Source: Azolla caroliniana (lineage: Eukaryota; Polypodiophyta). Taken from it: a DNA stretch of 64,000 nucleotides. Location of the stretch: the NCBI GenBank assembly GCA_043228905.1, contig JBHGNT010000008.1:496001-560000 (forward strand), written 5' to 3'. Made by a program: the position numbers and the translations under genes. The notes beneath the pieces are model-generated. The model was not told where the DNA came from. It was given only the letters and a program-made list of their open reading frames with translations, and ran no database searches. Shown piece after piece: positions 31,335 through 42,584 of this stretch; within the stretch, counting starts at the first letter, position 1, and each line of letters starts with the position of its first letter.

Positions 31335-32291
31335 ATGGACAGAGGAATGGCTAGCTCGCTTCCAACGGAGAAGCTCGACAGAACCAACTACAGATCTTGG
31401 TCCTACAAGATGCACCAGTACCTGCTCGGACACAGTTACTGGAGCTATGTCGATGGAGCAAATGACACAGCACCCGATTCGACACACAAAGACTTCTCGG
31501 CGTGGGAACAATCGGCGAGCAGAGTGTTGTACTGCTTCGCGTCTTGTGTGGGCGAACAACTGTTAAGCTACGTTCCGGATGCAAAAACGCCAAAGGGTGC
31601 GTGGGAAAATCTGAAGAAAATCTTCGCCACGAGCACCACAGCCCAGAAGCTTCCACTTTGACAGGAGTTGAGCAACCTATGGCAACGCGATTTGTTGGTG
31701 GTTGACTATACCTCGAGGATTAAGGACATATGCGACTCCTTAGCTTCCATTGATGTGAACATCGAGGAGAGCGAGATGGTCCAGGTCTGTCTTGGGGGTT
31801 TGGCGTCGAAGTTCTGGGCGTTCCGAACTGCTTTGTGTACCCGAGAGAATACGCCATCCTTTTTCGACTTACAGTTGATGCTCCTGGTAGAGGAGGACCA
31901 CACGTGTGCGTCAACGAGCACGCACACCGATAGCAAGATGTTGTACATGGAGGGAGATAGGCCTCGTGGTCATGGTGGACGCGGCGAGTCGGTACGCAAT
32001 GGAGGAGGTCGACGGGCTCAAGGAAGAAGGCACCGAAGTGATGCCGACAACAATTCCAAACCCTCCAGAAACAGGGGGAGTCGAGGCGACGAGAACCAGC
32101 AAGGGAACTCCGCCGCGGAATGCTGGTACTGTGGCAAGAAAGGCCACAGGGAGAGCGAGTGCTGGAAAAAACGTGCCGATTCGGAGAGAACCGGGTCTGG
32201 AACATGTTCCGAACAGACCGAGAAAGGAAATCGGCAATGATCGCACTACACAGAAGGATCCAGAGAAGTCAAAAAAGGGTCAGTTTTCGTG
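31335..32291 (+). pseudogene. Element K gag with intact zinc knuckle
   Basis: It starts at ATG 31335 (MDRGMASSLPTEKLDRTNY). It continues through KGAWENLKKIFATSTTAQKL to a TGA at 31659-31661 (CGA in L), then in the same frame QELSNLWQRDLLVVDYTS, EESEMVQVCLGGL, a Gly/Arg-rich tail and the knuckle CWYCGKKGHRESEC (C-x2-C-x4-H-x4-C, about 32121-32162). The single stop and a short shift near 32240 are the main damage. This copy shows what L gag lost. Confidence 0.9.
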
Positions 32292-35200
32292 ACGAGACAC
32301 GAAGCAAACTCAATGAGGCAGAACACCCCGAAATCGGATGAGGTGTGGTACGTCGACTCCGGCACGTCAAATCACATGACGAGCCATAAGGAGTGGTTCT
32401 CGTACCTAGAAAAACCGATGCAACCGGGAGTAGTCGCAACCGGTGACGACACTCCGCATCCGATCGCGAATGTCGGAGAAGTTCCCCTGAGCCATGTCGG
32501 GCAGAGAGGGAAACTCATGAACGTGCTACACGTTCCGACAATCACGAAGAACTTGGTGTCGGTCGAACAGATCGTTGACCAAGGGACGGAGGTCTGGTTT
32601 ACGCACCTCGGGTGCTTCATTGAGGAAGAAGGCCGTATTATTGCGTAAGGGCGCAGAGATGGGAGAATGTTTATCCTCGACTCTACTGACGGTGGCACCG
32701 CAATGTTCGCGAAGGGACAAAAAGTTGAGTCGGACATCGACTGATGGCACCAACGGATAGGCCACGTCAACTACCATCGGTTTCAAGACCTGCAATCAAA
32801 ACAAGTAGTGTTCGGATTGCCCAAATTTAGTAGTCGGAAGGCACAAATTTGTGAAGCCTACCAGCTTGGGAAGCAACACCGACTTCCCTTCCCCAACGAG
32901 CGTAACCGGAGCTGGAACAAGCTCGATGTGATACACTCCGATGTGTGGGGGCCGGCACAAAACGTTAGTCTTGGCGGGAGCCGATATTTCGTCTCCTTCA
33001 TCGACGACTATGCGCAGCACATGTGGATCTACCTCATTGAGAGGAAGAGTGAAGTCTTCGACTGTTTCCGGGACCTTAAAGGGTTTGTGGAAACGGAAAC
33101 GGGAAGAAAGATCAAGTGCCTGCGATCGGATGGCGGAAAAGAATACTTTTCCGGTCAATTCAACGGTTATCTACAACAGATGGGAATTCGGCGCGAATTC
33201 AATTGTAGATACACGCCGGAGCAAAACGGCATGGCCGAGAGGAAAAATCGGTCGGTTGTGGAAGCGGCACGGGCAATGCTGGAAGAAAAGAGCTTGCCCA
33301 AGTTCTATTGGGCCGAGGCGGTAAGGACCGCGGTATACATCCAAAATCGGATTGGAGAAAAAGTGTCGGCTCACGAGCTATACTTCGGAACGAAGCCGAA
33401 CTTGCGACACTTCAAGTTTTCGGTAGCATTGCGTATGTGCATGTGTGGAAGGAGAAAAGCAGGAAGTTGGACGCAAAAGCTTAGAAGAGTATCTTGGTCG
33501 GCTATTCGGACAAGCAGAAGGGTTATAAGTGCTATAACCCGCGTACCAAACAAGCGCGCGTGAGCCGCAACGTTGTGTTTGATGAGTCCGCGTCCTGGTA
33601 CTTGCCTCCGACTCCGGACCTAACCTCCAATCCGAGTTCTGACGATGAGGATAGTCCGGCTGAGCCTGAAATCGGGACCCCCAAAGAGAGTCTGATTTCG
33701 TTTCAGTTAAGTGGACCAAATGGACGACTGTGTCGGTACGACCAGTCCGATGAAGAGTCGGCGAGTAGTGAAGACTCGGCCATGCATTCCCCGCGTAGGA
33801 AGCCTAGGAGACAGCTTACGCGCAAAGAGAAAGGAAAGAAGAAGGTGTTGGATTCCGGCACGGATAGGAACGAGTTAGACCGACGCGAGTCCGACTCCGA
33901 GGGAAGCAGCGATGGGCATTTAGGAGCAAAGTCCGCGTCGGCCGAGAAGACCTCGACATCGGCTAATGAACGATTACGCCGATCTACCCGCCAAAAGAAC
34001 CCAGTTGTGCGGTTCGGATACAACGAGTACATGGCGCATCATTATGCGTACATGACCCATGTAGCGGAAGTGCGTGAGCCGTAGAGCTACGTAGAAGCGG
34101 CGAAGGACGCGAATTGGCCCACCGCGATGGAGGAAGAGATGCACGCATTGGCGGAAAACGAGACCTGGGACCTGGTTGACGCACCGAAGGGTGTGAAGCC
34201 GATCGGATGTAGGTGGGTGTACAAGGTCAAGTACAACACCGACAGCTCTGTCAACCGGTACAAGGCCCGGTTAGTGGCAAAAGGCTACGCGCAGAAACAC
34301 GGTGTCGACTACGATAAGACGTTCGCACCGGTTGCGAAGATGACGACCGTTCGTGTTTTGGTCGCGGTAACCGTGGCCAAGGGGTGGCACTTACATCAGG
34401 TGGATGTAAAGAATGCATTCCTGCAAGGTGAGCATGAGGACCAAGTGTACATGGTACAGCCCCCCGGATTTCACTCCGGAACGAACACGTCGGCAGTGTG
34501 CCGATTGAAGAAGTCCCTTTACGAACTAAGGCAAGCCCCGCATGCCTGGAATGTGAAGATCACGGATCGGCTGCATTGGATGGGCTTTGCGACGTCCAAA
34601 TCGGACTCCTCGTTGTTCATTCGGAAAGGTCGACTCGGGCCGGTCAGTATTTTACTCTATGTTGATGACTTGGTCATCACCGGCTCCAGCTTGCGGCATC
34701 ATTTGACATGAAGGATCTAGGGGACCTTCATTACTTCCTCGGGATCGAAGTGATCCACACCCCCGAAGGCATACTGATCAGCCAACATCATTACGCGCGG
34801 AATATGCTCTTCAAATTCGGGATGGCCGACTATAAGTCCGTCTCGACTCCTCTGGATAGAACTATGAAGCTTCGCCCCAATTCCGGCAAGGTTTGCGATC
34901 TGACAAGGTTCCGACAAATTGTCGGAAGCCTTATCTACTTGACAATCACCCGACCCAATCTCTGTTACCCGGTCGAAGTGATTAGTCAATTTATGGCGCA
35001 ACCTACCGAGGAGCACCTTCAGTGTGCACAACGCGTACTGCGGTACGTAAGCGGCACTAAGGACCGGGTACTGCTATATCGGACCGATACAGCCCCGTAG
35101 TTGGTCGGCTACACCGATGCCGACTGGGCTGGCAATGTCGGCGATCGCCGATCCACGTCCGGATACGCGTTCTCTCTTGGGAATGCCGCGATAGCGTGGA

Positions 35201-35775
35201 GTAGCAAGAAGCAGCCGACAGTTGCACTGTCGAGCACCGAAGCTGAGTATCGAGGAGCGGCTATCACGACATGCAAAGCCATATGATTGAAGCGGCTACT
35301 TAAGGATCTGCAGGTGGAGGTGTCCGATCCGACGATGATCTACTGCGACAACCTCAGCAGCATCCAACTCGCGAAGAACCCCATCTTCCACACATGGACC
35401 AAGCATATTGAGGTGCATTACCATTTTATCCGTGAGCGTGTCCTTTCTGGTGAAGTCGAACTTCAGTATGTTCTGATGGATCGGCAGACCGCCGACATCT
35501 TCACCAAGCCTCTTGGTCTGGACAAGTTATGGCAATTCTCGGGTGCGCTTGGGTTGCGTCACCTCGACATGCCAAACTTGAGGGGGAGAAATGTCCCAGA
35601 TGACCCGCGGAGAGCAGATCCGCGGAAGAGTCCGAAAGCGGACATAAGGGGAGTAGCCGAAAGAAAATGCCAGAGCCAACCAGGCATGGGGGAGTTGACG
35701 TCGTCAAAGGCGAGAAGACCGAAGACGAGTTGGAGTCAGCCAACTCTGAAGAGAGCGAAAACCGATCGGAGGTAG
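32289..35775 (+). pseudogene. Element K pol: protease, integrase, RT, RNase H
   Basis: Protease YVDSGTSNHMTS (32348); stop at 32646 (CAA to TAA). Integrase: DxWHQRIGHVNYHRFQDLQ, AYQLGKQH (first Cys of the zinc pair changed to Tyr), HSDVWGP, RSDGGKEYFSGQFNG, PEQNGMAERKNRSVVE. A frameshift lies near 33420. [22 protein letters not shown] and catalytic YVDD (34658-34669), with a deletion just after (near 34690). RNase [20 protein letters not shown] and STEAEYRGA, with stops at 35098 and 35284. The tail is longer than in L because the final stop is displaced to 35773. Confidence 0.93.
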
Positions 35776-36032
35776 CCAAGTCGGTTCGGATGTTTGATTC
35801 AAATACACTGAATCAACCGAGAGCCAAGCGGAAAAGAAGGCAGCAAGAGAAGTGTCGACACCGCGACAACAAGGGAGTTGTGAAGGGCCGTGGGAGGAGA
35901 CAAGCCAACCAGAAGGGTCGAAGTGCGCGGAGTCAAACAGGCCGAGGAGCGTGAGCAAGGCGTGTAGCCAGGAGAAGCCGGAGTGTAGATCCGGTAGAGC
36001 AGGCGGAACCTCAAGTTGAGCTTGAGGGGGAG

Positions 36033-36422
36033 TGTTGAGAGACAAGCTCAACATTTGTGTGTAATCCGATGCGTAAAGCCGGTACGCAGACCAGTGCGTA
36101 GGAAGGTCGTATCGGTGCGTAGACCAAAAGGCCGTTAGAAAGATATTCCTCGTAAGGAATAGTTTTGGGAGCAAGTGTTGAGGCTCATTTATGAGCAATC
36201 AAGTATCGTCAGTACTTATGTCAGCCCATTGTCAGGGCTTGTATAAAAGTGCTCATTGAGCACATCCTATGTACAGATTGAGTATTATTTTTTGAATTGT
36301 GTTCTTGTGTTTACTCTCTCTCTGTCTCACCCATGAGTACTGTGCAAACCTAACCTTTCCATTAAACCTGCGTTTTCTGTTGTTCGGTTTTCCTACATTG
36401 CTTCCGCACGCCATTCTTTTCA
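36033..36422 (+). repeat. 3' LTR of K
   Basis: Preceded by the purine tract TTGAGCTTGAGGGGGAG. It begins TGTTGAGAGACAAGC and ends CCATTCTTTTCA, then ACTAT. TATAAAAG lies at 36242-36249. Confidence 0.95.
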
Positions 36423-37875
36423 ACTATTAAAAAGGAATCCTTAGTTCAACTTCCCGCGAAATATCATCCTTATGCTGATGTATTTGACAAGGTCAAAGAT
36501 GGTACTCTTCCTCATCATCGTCCCTATGATTGTCCTATCGATTTACAACCAGAAACAGAGCCAGCGTGGGGACCGATTTACAACTGTTCACCAACTGATT
36601 TACAACTGTTCATCTTCAGGCCTACATAGAAAAAATTTGGCAAACGGGTTTATTCGTCATTCGAAATCTCCAGCCGGTGCACCCATTTTCTTTGTCAAAA
36701 AGAAAGATGGATCCCTTCATCTTGTCGTTGATTACCGCAGCTTGAATAAGGTCACCATTCAAAATAGGTATGCACTTCCCCTTATATCAAGTCTATTAGA
36801 ACGTGTAAATGGTGCCATGTTTTTTACAAAAATTGACTTACGAGGAGCATATAACCTCGTGCGGATCTGATCGGGAGATGAATGGAAGACCGCTTTTTGC
36901 ACCCAATATGGGCACTTCGAGTATACCGTTATGTCGTTCGGTCTAATCAATGCACTCACAGTCTTCCAGCACATGACAAATGATATATTCAGAGATTTCT
37001 TGGATATCTGTTTGATCATCTATCTGGATGATCTATTGATTTATTCGAAGACCTAGGAAGAGCATGATTCTCATGTACTATTAGTACTAAAACGACTCCA
37101 AGAGCATGGTCTTTATGCCAAACTAGAAAAATGTAGCTTTGACTGCAAGCATGTGGAATTTCTAGGCTACGTCATCTCCTAAAAAGGCATCTCCATGGAT
37201 CCAACTAAAGTCCAAACTGTGCTAGAGTGGCAAACTCCACGTTCGTTACGAGATGTGCAATGTTTCCTAGGCTTTGCCAACTTCTACCGCAAGTTTATAC
37301 AAGATTACTCGAAGATTATTTTTCCTCTCACATAGCTTACCAAGAAGGGACAGTCATTTCTTTGGTCCAATGACGCGGACATGGCTTTTATGCATCTTAA
37401 GAAAGCCTTTACATCAGCTCCTATTCTAGCTCATGTGGATACAAACAAACCATTCTTCATGGAGGCCAACGCATCAGATTTCGCCCTCGGTAGCATCCTT
37501 TCACAACAAGGAGATAGAGAAAAGTTACATCCTATGGCTTTCCAATCACGCAAATTTGATGTTGCGGAAATTAACTACGAGATACATGACAAGGAGTTAT
37601 TAGCCATTGTGGATTCGTTTGTGCAATGGCGGCACTTCGTAGAGGGCTCTTCTCATCAAGTCATCTTCTTCAGTGATCACAAAAATCTTGCTTACTTCCA
37701 AAACCCTCGTGTACTAAATCAACGGCAAGCTCAATGGGCCCAATTCCTCACGCGTTTTGACTTCAAAATCACATATCGGCGAGGAATCAACAAGGAAAAG
37801 CAGATGCACTATCGCGACATTCATATCTTGCACCTCGTCCGGGTGATCCAACATTTGATAATCAAAAGCAGGTAA
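36423..37875 (+). pseudogene. Element D reverse transcriptase and RNase H
   Basis: It resumes D pol after K. The N-terminal lead-in [14 protein letters not shown] is typical of chromovirus RT. RT motifs: [51 protein letters not shown], catalytic YLDD (37021-37032). RNase H (37381-37875): ANASDFALGSILSQQG, NYEIHDKELLAIV, FSDHKNLAYFQN. Stops at about 36868, 37054, 37180 and 37335 and an early frameshift near 36570 inactivate it. RNase H alone is one open frame. Confidence 0.93.
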
Positions 37876-37877
37876 TC

Positions 37878-38699
37878 TTGGGACCAACACGTTTGCACAC
37901 AACACGGATTTTTCACACTCCACTAGATTCCCGGATTATCGATGCCATATGTGCCAACTTGAAGACAGATAGTTTTGCTCAAGCCATTCTAGCGAAAATT
38001 GATGCCTCTCAAGCATCCTGTTCCCAGTCTCAACAACCAGGTATGGACTACCGACAATTCAAATATCATGATGGTTTATTATTCTTTAAAAAGCTCGTGT
38101 ATGTTCCCGATTGCTCCTGTCACCTTCAAATCGTCCAAAATTGTCATGACACCCATACAGTTGGACATTTCGGCAGTACTAAGACGTTGGATCTAGTTCG
38201 ACAATCCTTTTGGTGGCCCCATATGCGACGTTTTGTCGACGACTATGTTCGGACCTATGATGCTTGTGGCCGAGCAAAGATGCCACGACATAATCCATAT
38301 GGCTTGTTGGAATCCTTACCAATTCCAAGTAAGTCGTGGCTGTCCATTGGTCTTGATTTTATCACAGATCTTCCAATCTCGAAGGGTTTCGATGCTATCT
38401 TAACCGTCATCAATCAATATACTAAGATGGCACATTTTGTGCCTTGTACTAAGGCCATCACTAGTGAGGAAACCACAACCTTTCTGATGTGTGAGGTATT
38501 TCGGCATCATGGCTTCCCAAACAGTATCATCAGTGACCGAGGACCTCAATTCATCTCTAAATTTTGGAAGCATCTCTTCAAGATGCTCAAGGTCTCTTGC
38601 AACCTCTCCTCCGGCTACCATCCCCAAACTGATGGGCAAGCAGAACGAATGAATCAAACGCTGGAACAATATCTTCAGTGTTTTCTGAGTTATCCATAG
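37878..38699 (+). pseudogene. Element D integrase, catalytic region nearly intact
   Basis: An open frame of 273 codons. The zinc region keeps both His (HDTHTVGHFGSTKT) but the first Cys of the pair is Tyr (RTYDACGRAK). The core has GLDFITDLP, SDRGPQFISKFWKHLF and GYHPQTDGQAERMNQ, giving the Asp, Asp and Glu of the DDE triad. A TAG at 38697-38699 ends the frame where the relative D' reads a sense codon. The upstream part, 37878-37990, is a linker. Confidence 0.92.
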
Positions 38700-39327
38700 G
38701 ACGATTGGGTTGATATTCTCCACTTTCGGAGTTTGCTTATAACAACGCTATTCACTCCTCGACTCAGGTCTCGCCATTCTACACTTATACCGGTTCTCAT
38801 TCTCGTTGGTTTGTGATTGACACTCCATAGCTACCTACCAATTCTCGTGTCGAGGATCATCAAGAGAGGCTACGCAAGATTCAGATGGATCTATCTATTC
38901 ATCTTCATCATGCTCAACACACTCAGAGGCTTCCCTCCTCTTTTGCCATCAGAGATCGAGTATGGATCTTACATCGTCACATCAAGACAACTCGACCTTT
39001 GCAACAAATTGGATTATTGACAACTCAGTCCTTTCCATATTACTGGCAAGATTAATGATGTCACATTCCGCCTTGATCTTCCTCTGCACCTTCAGATACA
39101 TCCAGTCTTCCATAGTTCTCTTCTCGAACCTTATCAAACCAACACTATTCCCGATCGTGTTACACCACCACTGCCCTGGAGTATGAAGTTGTTGTCATCC
39201 TCGACTCCAAGTTTGTTCGCAACGAACTTTATTATTTGATCGATTGGCTTCGACTATAGTCCGAGCGAACATACTTGGGAACCCGTCGAGCATGTTGCCA
39301 ATGCTCAAGATCTTCGAACAAACCCGG
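38700..39327 (+). pseudogene. Element D integrase C-terminus and chromodomain start
   Basis: Scattered frames correspond to D' 9650-10330: TGKINDVTFRLDLPLHLQIH, VFHSSLLEPYQ, EYEVVVILDSKFV-like and a YSPSEHTWEPVEHV-like chromodomain. Several stops and shifts are present. The sequence is interrupted at ACAAACCCGG by element C; the remaining host sequence is 47523-47576. Confidence 0.8.
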
Positions 39328-40581
39328 TGTCGTGTGAATCTTCACACACTATGTAAAAAATAATGAAATAATTATTATAGATTAGATTAGTAGCTTACTA
39401 TAGAAAGATGGATATACTCAAGAGCTTCAAAATGTATTTTACTGTATACAAAATGGAGAAATACATATCAAGTTATGTGAAAATAAAGTTTGAGAAGATA
39501 GAGAAATTAGAACTATCCCACATAGATAGGAAACTTAAGGCCCTGGCTATATAACCACCTTGAGCTCCCTCATTTTTCATTTGTTCTAAGAGCAGTTTGG
39601 CCACTTTGTCTTGATGGATGATGGTGGCCAAATTCCCTAAATCCAGAAACCGACCGGTAAACAAATTCGGAACCGGAACCGGCAAGCAAAACCGGAACCG
39701 GAATCGGTATGCAAACCGGAAACAAGCAAAACTGGAACCGGAACCGGTATGCAAACCGGAAACCGGCCGGTAAGCAAAACCGGAACCGGACCTGGCATGC
39801 AAACCGGAACCGGCCGGCAAACAAAACCGGAACTGGAACCGGCAAGCAAACCGGAACCGGTCGGCAAGCAAAATGGAACCGGCCGGCGAGGGATTCGGTG
39901 ATCGGGCGGAACCGGCGACCGTACGAGGTTGGACGCAAATCGAACGGATAAAAGGATCATGTGGCTATTTAAAGAAAGGTAAAAGAGACTAAAGTAAAGG
40001 TCAAGTGGACGGTCGCATGCAACTAAAGAAAAAGCCATGCAACTAAAAATAGATTTAACGAAAAGAAAAGTTATGCAACTAAAAGTAGAGGCCATGCAAC
40101 AAAAAGTGGAGGCATATGATCAACGAGGAACTCCATATATAATTCCATTTATTTATTTTTTCCTAGACTCATATGCTCTCTCCATATTATATTGTTCTTC
40201 TTTTCCTTCGGAGCTCTCTTATCTTATCGAAGCCAAGAACCCTAAATTTCCTTACGGAAGTCATAAACCCTAATTTCCTAATCAAAGCCATATAACTCAA
40301 AAACCCTAATTTTCGAATTGAAGCTAAAAACCCTAATATTCTAATTAAATCCATATTTCATTTCTTCTAGTCTATTACTCTAGTCATCTCCATTAGCAAA
40401 TTTTTGTAATCCCAATCTTGGGATTAATTGTAATCTTTCTTTCCCTTTATTAATGAAATTTGTGAATCTTTCTCATTTTGTATTAATTGCTTAATATAAT
40501 CATACGAATCTGATATCTTCCGGTCGGAGGCCCCGGGGTCCTACCTCAAAGTTCACATATCCTCGTCCTATTTCTACGACA
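39328..40581 (+). repeat. 5' LTR of C
   Basis: It begins TGTCGTGTGAATCTTCACAC and ends TTTCTACGACA. TATATAA lies at 39548-39554. It carries a CCGGAA-rich minisatellite (39640-39900), CATGCAACTAAA repeats (40016-40105) and several AAACCCTAA motifs (40240-40340). Apart from the minisatellite it is nearly identical to the 3' LTR. Confidence 0.94.
39640..39900 (+). repeat. CCGGAACCGG minisatellite, C 5' LTR
   Basis: Short units such as AACCGGAACCGGTATGCAAA and AACCGGCAAGCAAA repeat about ten times. They start just downstream of the TATA box, so they lie in the transcribed leader. Long frames here (Phe-Arg or Pro-Val repeats) are artefacts of the repeat. Confidence 0.9.
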
Positions 40582-40601
40582 TCTTTGGTGAACCCGACAT
40601 G
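40582..40601 (+). promoter_or_regulatory. Putative primer-binding site of C
   Basis: TCTTTGGTGAACCCGACATG directly follows the LTR end and matches the G element site in 18 of 20 bases. The tRNA partner is not assigned. Confidence 0.6.
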
Positions 40602-40634
40602 AAATGACGCAGTAGGAGGATATCAAGTACGAAG

Positions 40635-42414
40635 ATGGCTTCGACAAGTCGAACTCAAGGAGAAGAATTGACGAAAGGCATGGTGTCCGTCGTCGAATTC
40701 ATGCTGAAAGACAGAGATCGGGAGGCTTTAGTCGACAAAGCTGTTGACCGAACTGTGGAGACAATTGGAAGATTCGGTGGGAAGAACATCACAAATTTCC
40801 TTGCTACCTACCGGAACGAGATGCAACAAAGAGATGTCCATGATCTAAAACAAATTTCAAGCTTTAATCGTGTGGTAGAACCCGGGATCCGTGAGCGCGT
40901 GATGGAGATCCAAAACGAGCATGCAACTTGGGTGGAGTTCAAAAGGGCTCTTCTCACTGAATACATGCTTGAAGACGCATCGCGGATGACTCGACATACG
41001 TTAATGAATTGGATCGAGAAGAAAGGGAAGAATCTGTGTGCATCGGGAATTTATGTCGAATTCGACCAGAAGTACAACCGACTTCCGAGTGTCGAGCAAC
41101 GAGTTCTCGATGGAGATAAAGTCTTACTATTCCTAAAGGCAATGGATGCGAAAGATCGGCGAGAATTGGGCAGTTTCTTGGAGGACGAAACACAACCAAA
41201 TGGCTTGGTAGCGGACTAGACGGCGGTGAAGAAGGCTTGCAGCCGTTTTGATAAGCGGCGACAATGGCAAGAGGAAGCTGAGGTCGAGAATCCACAATTG
41301 TGGAAGAAGGCACCTACGACGATTGAGCCTAGTAAGCCGATCAACAATTTCGACAACAAAGCAATGGAGGAGTCTATAATCGAAGAGCTCTCCGGAGGAT
41401 CTAAAACTTGCTGACCAAAACGTGCGACGAGCAACCGGATGGTCAGATCCAATCGACGAAAACACAAGCTTTGCGGAGGTTGTGTGTGACACCTATGAAG
41501 CCCTTGTCGAAGAGAAGAGGAAGAGAATCGGTGAAGAAGATGGCACATCAAAGCGACCTAACACGAGGAACGGAGGGAAAGAAGGGCCACCCCAACCTAT
41601 CCCAAGAAAAGAGATTGGTGAGACAAACATGAAGCCCAGCCCGGTGGATCGAGCCAACCTGCTCGGATGGAAGTCGAAGAATCAACGAAGAAAGGAAAAG
41701 AACGAGCAGCACCGACTTACAAGCTAAGCTCGGACATAGAACAAACAACTAACTTGCGGAAGGTCCTTGAGGAGAAGGGTTTAGATAGTCATGTCGACCT
41801 TACCTTGAGAGAGCTACTTGGGATCGCAAAGAAGGAGTTCCATGATACTATCGTGGACCTTATTAAAAGGAAGCGGCAACAATCTGATGAAGAGGAGGTG
41901 AAAACAAGTGCCATAACCATGGCAAGATCGGAAGAGGAGGAAGAAGAAGAAGTGGTGGCGGATAGCCATTACTCACGGCCTCATTGGGCAAGAGTGACAA
42001 CGGAGACACCTGTGAAGATCGGGGAGAAGAAAGAGACCGTGGTCGCTTTGATTGACCATGGCTCAGAGATCAACCTCATGTCGACCAAGTTCTACAAGAA
42101 AGGAAGATGGTCGTTTAATACAAACCATGGAGGCTACGGAGGACTTGTACGGAGCTTGCCCCAACGTTAAAGTCACGATCGGGGATGTAGAGATTGATCA
42201 ACACTTCTTCGTGCAAGACTCGGCTTCACATCCCGTCATCCTAGGACAACCATATATAACATCGTCCCGGATGGAGACCAAGGTGTTCGATAATGGAGCA
42301 GCCTTCGTGCGCGTCAAGAGTCTTGATAGTAAAAGATCCGTTCAATTCCTGACGGTGCGAGCTAATCATGAAAGGAACCGAGATAGCCTTGGAGGCGAAT
42401 CCTCGGATTTTTAA
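40635..42414 (+). pseudogene. Element C gag-pro
   Basis: The start ATG 40635 lies 53 bp after the LTR. The first frame (MASTSRTQGEELTKGMVSVV, then an alpha-helical gag with FATWVEF-like and EYMLEDASRM segments) ends at TAG 41217-41219. The same frame continues to 41413. Shifts near 41400, 41690 and 42130 lead to the frame with LRKVLEEKGLDSHVDLTLRE, an acidic stretch and the protease ALIDHGSEINLMSTKFYKKG, then VILGQPYITSSRMETKV. The final stop is 42412-42414 (GGESSDF). No CCHC zinc knuckle is visible anywhere in gag, unlike D, K, L and M. Confidence 0.9.
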
Positions 42415-42584
42415 ACCGGACTATTGAAGCATGGGGCACAAATAGTCCGAGCAATCATAAGTCCCCACAAGGAAGCAAAGTGTGTGGATTGCAAGGAGAA
42501 GCAACAGGCGTCACACCTGGCGGCGCATGCAAACTTAGACTACTCAACAAGAAGGAAAAGTGTTAGATACAAGACTTCGAGGAG

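Larger units (their letters stand above)
30865..36422 (+). mobile_element. Ty1/copia element K, sister of L
   Basis: LTRs 30865-31245 (381 bp) and 36033-36422 (390 bp) with target duplications ACTAT (30860-30864, 36423-36427). The primer site TGGTATCAGAGCG follows the 5' LTR. Coding order is gag, protease, integrase, RT, RNase H. The LTRs differ by about a dozen substitutions and a 9-bp indel (hand count). K sits in the pol of D; removal restores the D reading order protease to RT. Confidence 0.95.

Noticed and set aside
40240-40340. Interstitial telomere repeat (several AAACCCTAA motifs)
   Set aside because: The motifs are spaced and imperfect, occur at the same place in both LTRs of C, and are not a tandem (CCCTAAA)n array.
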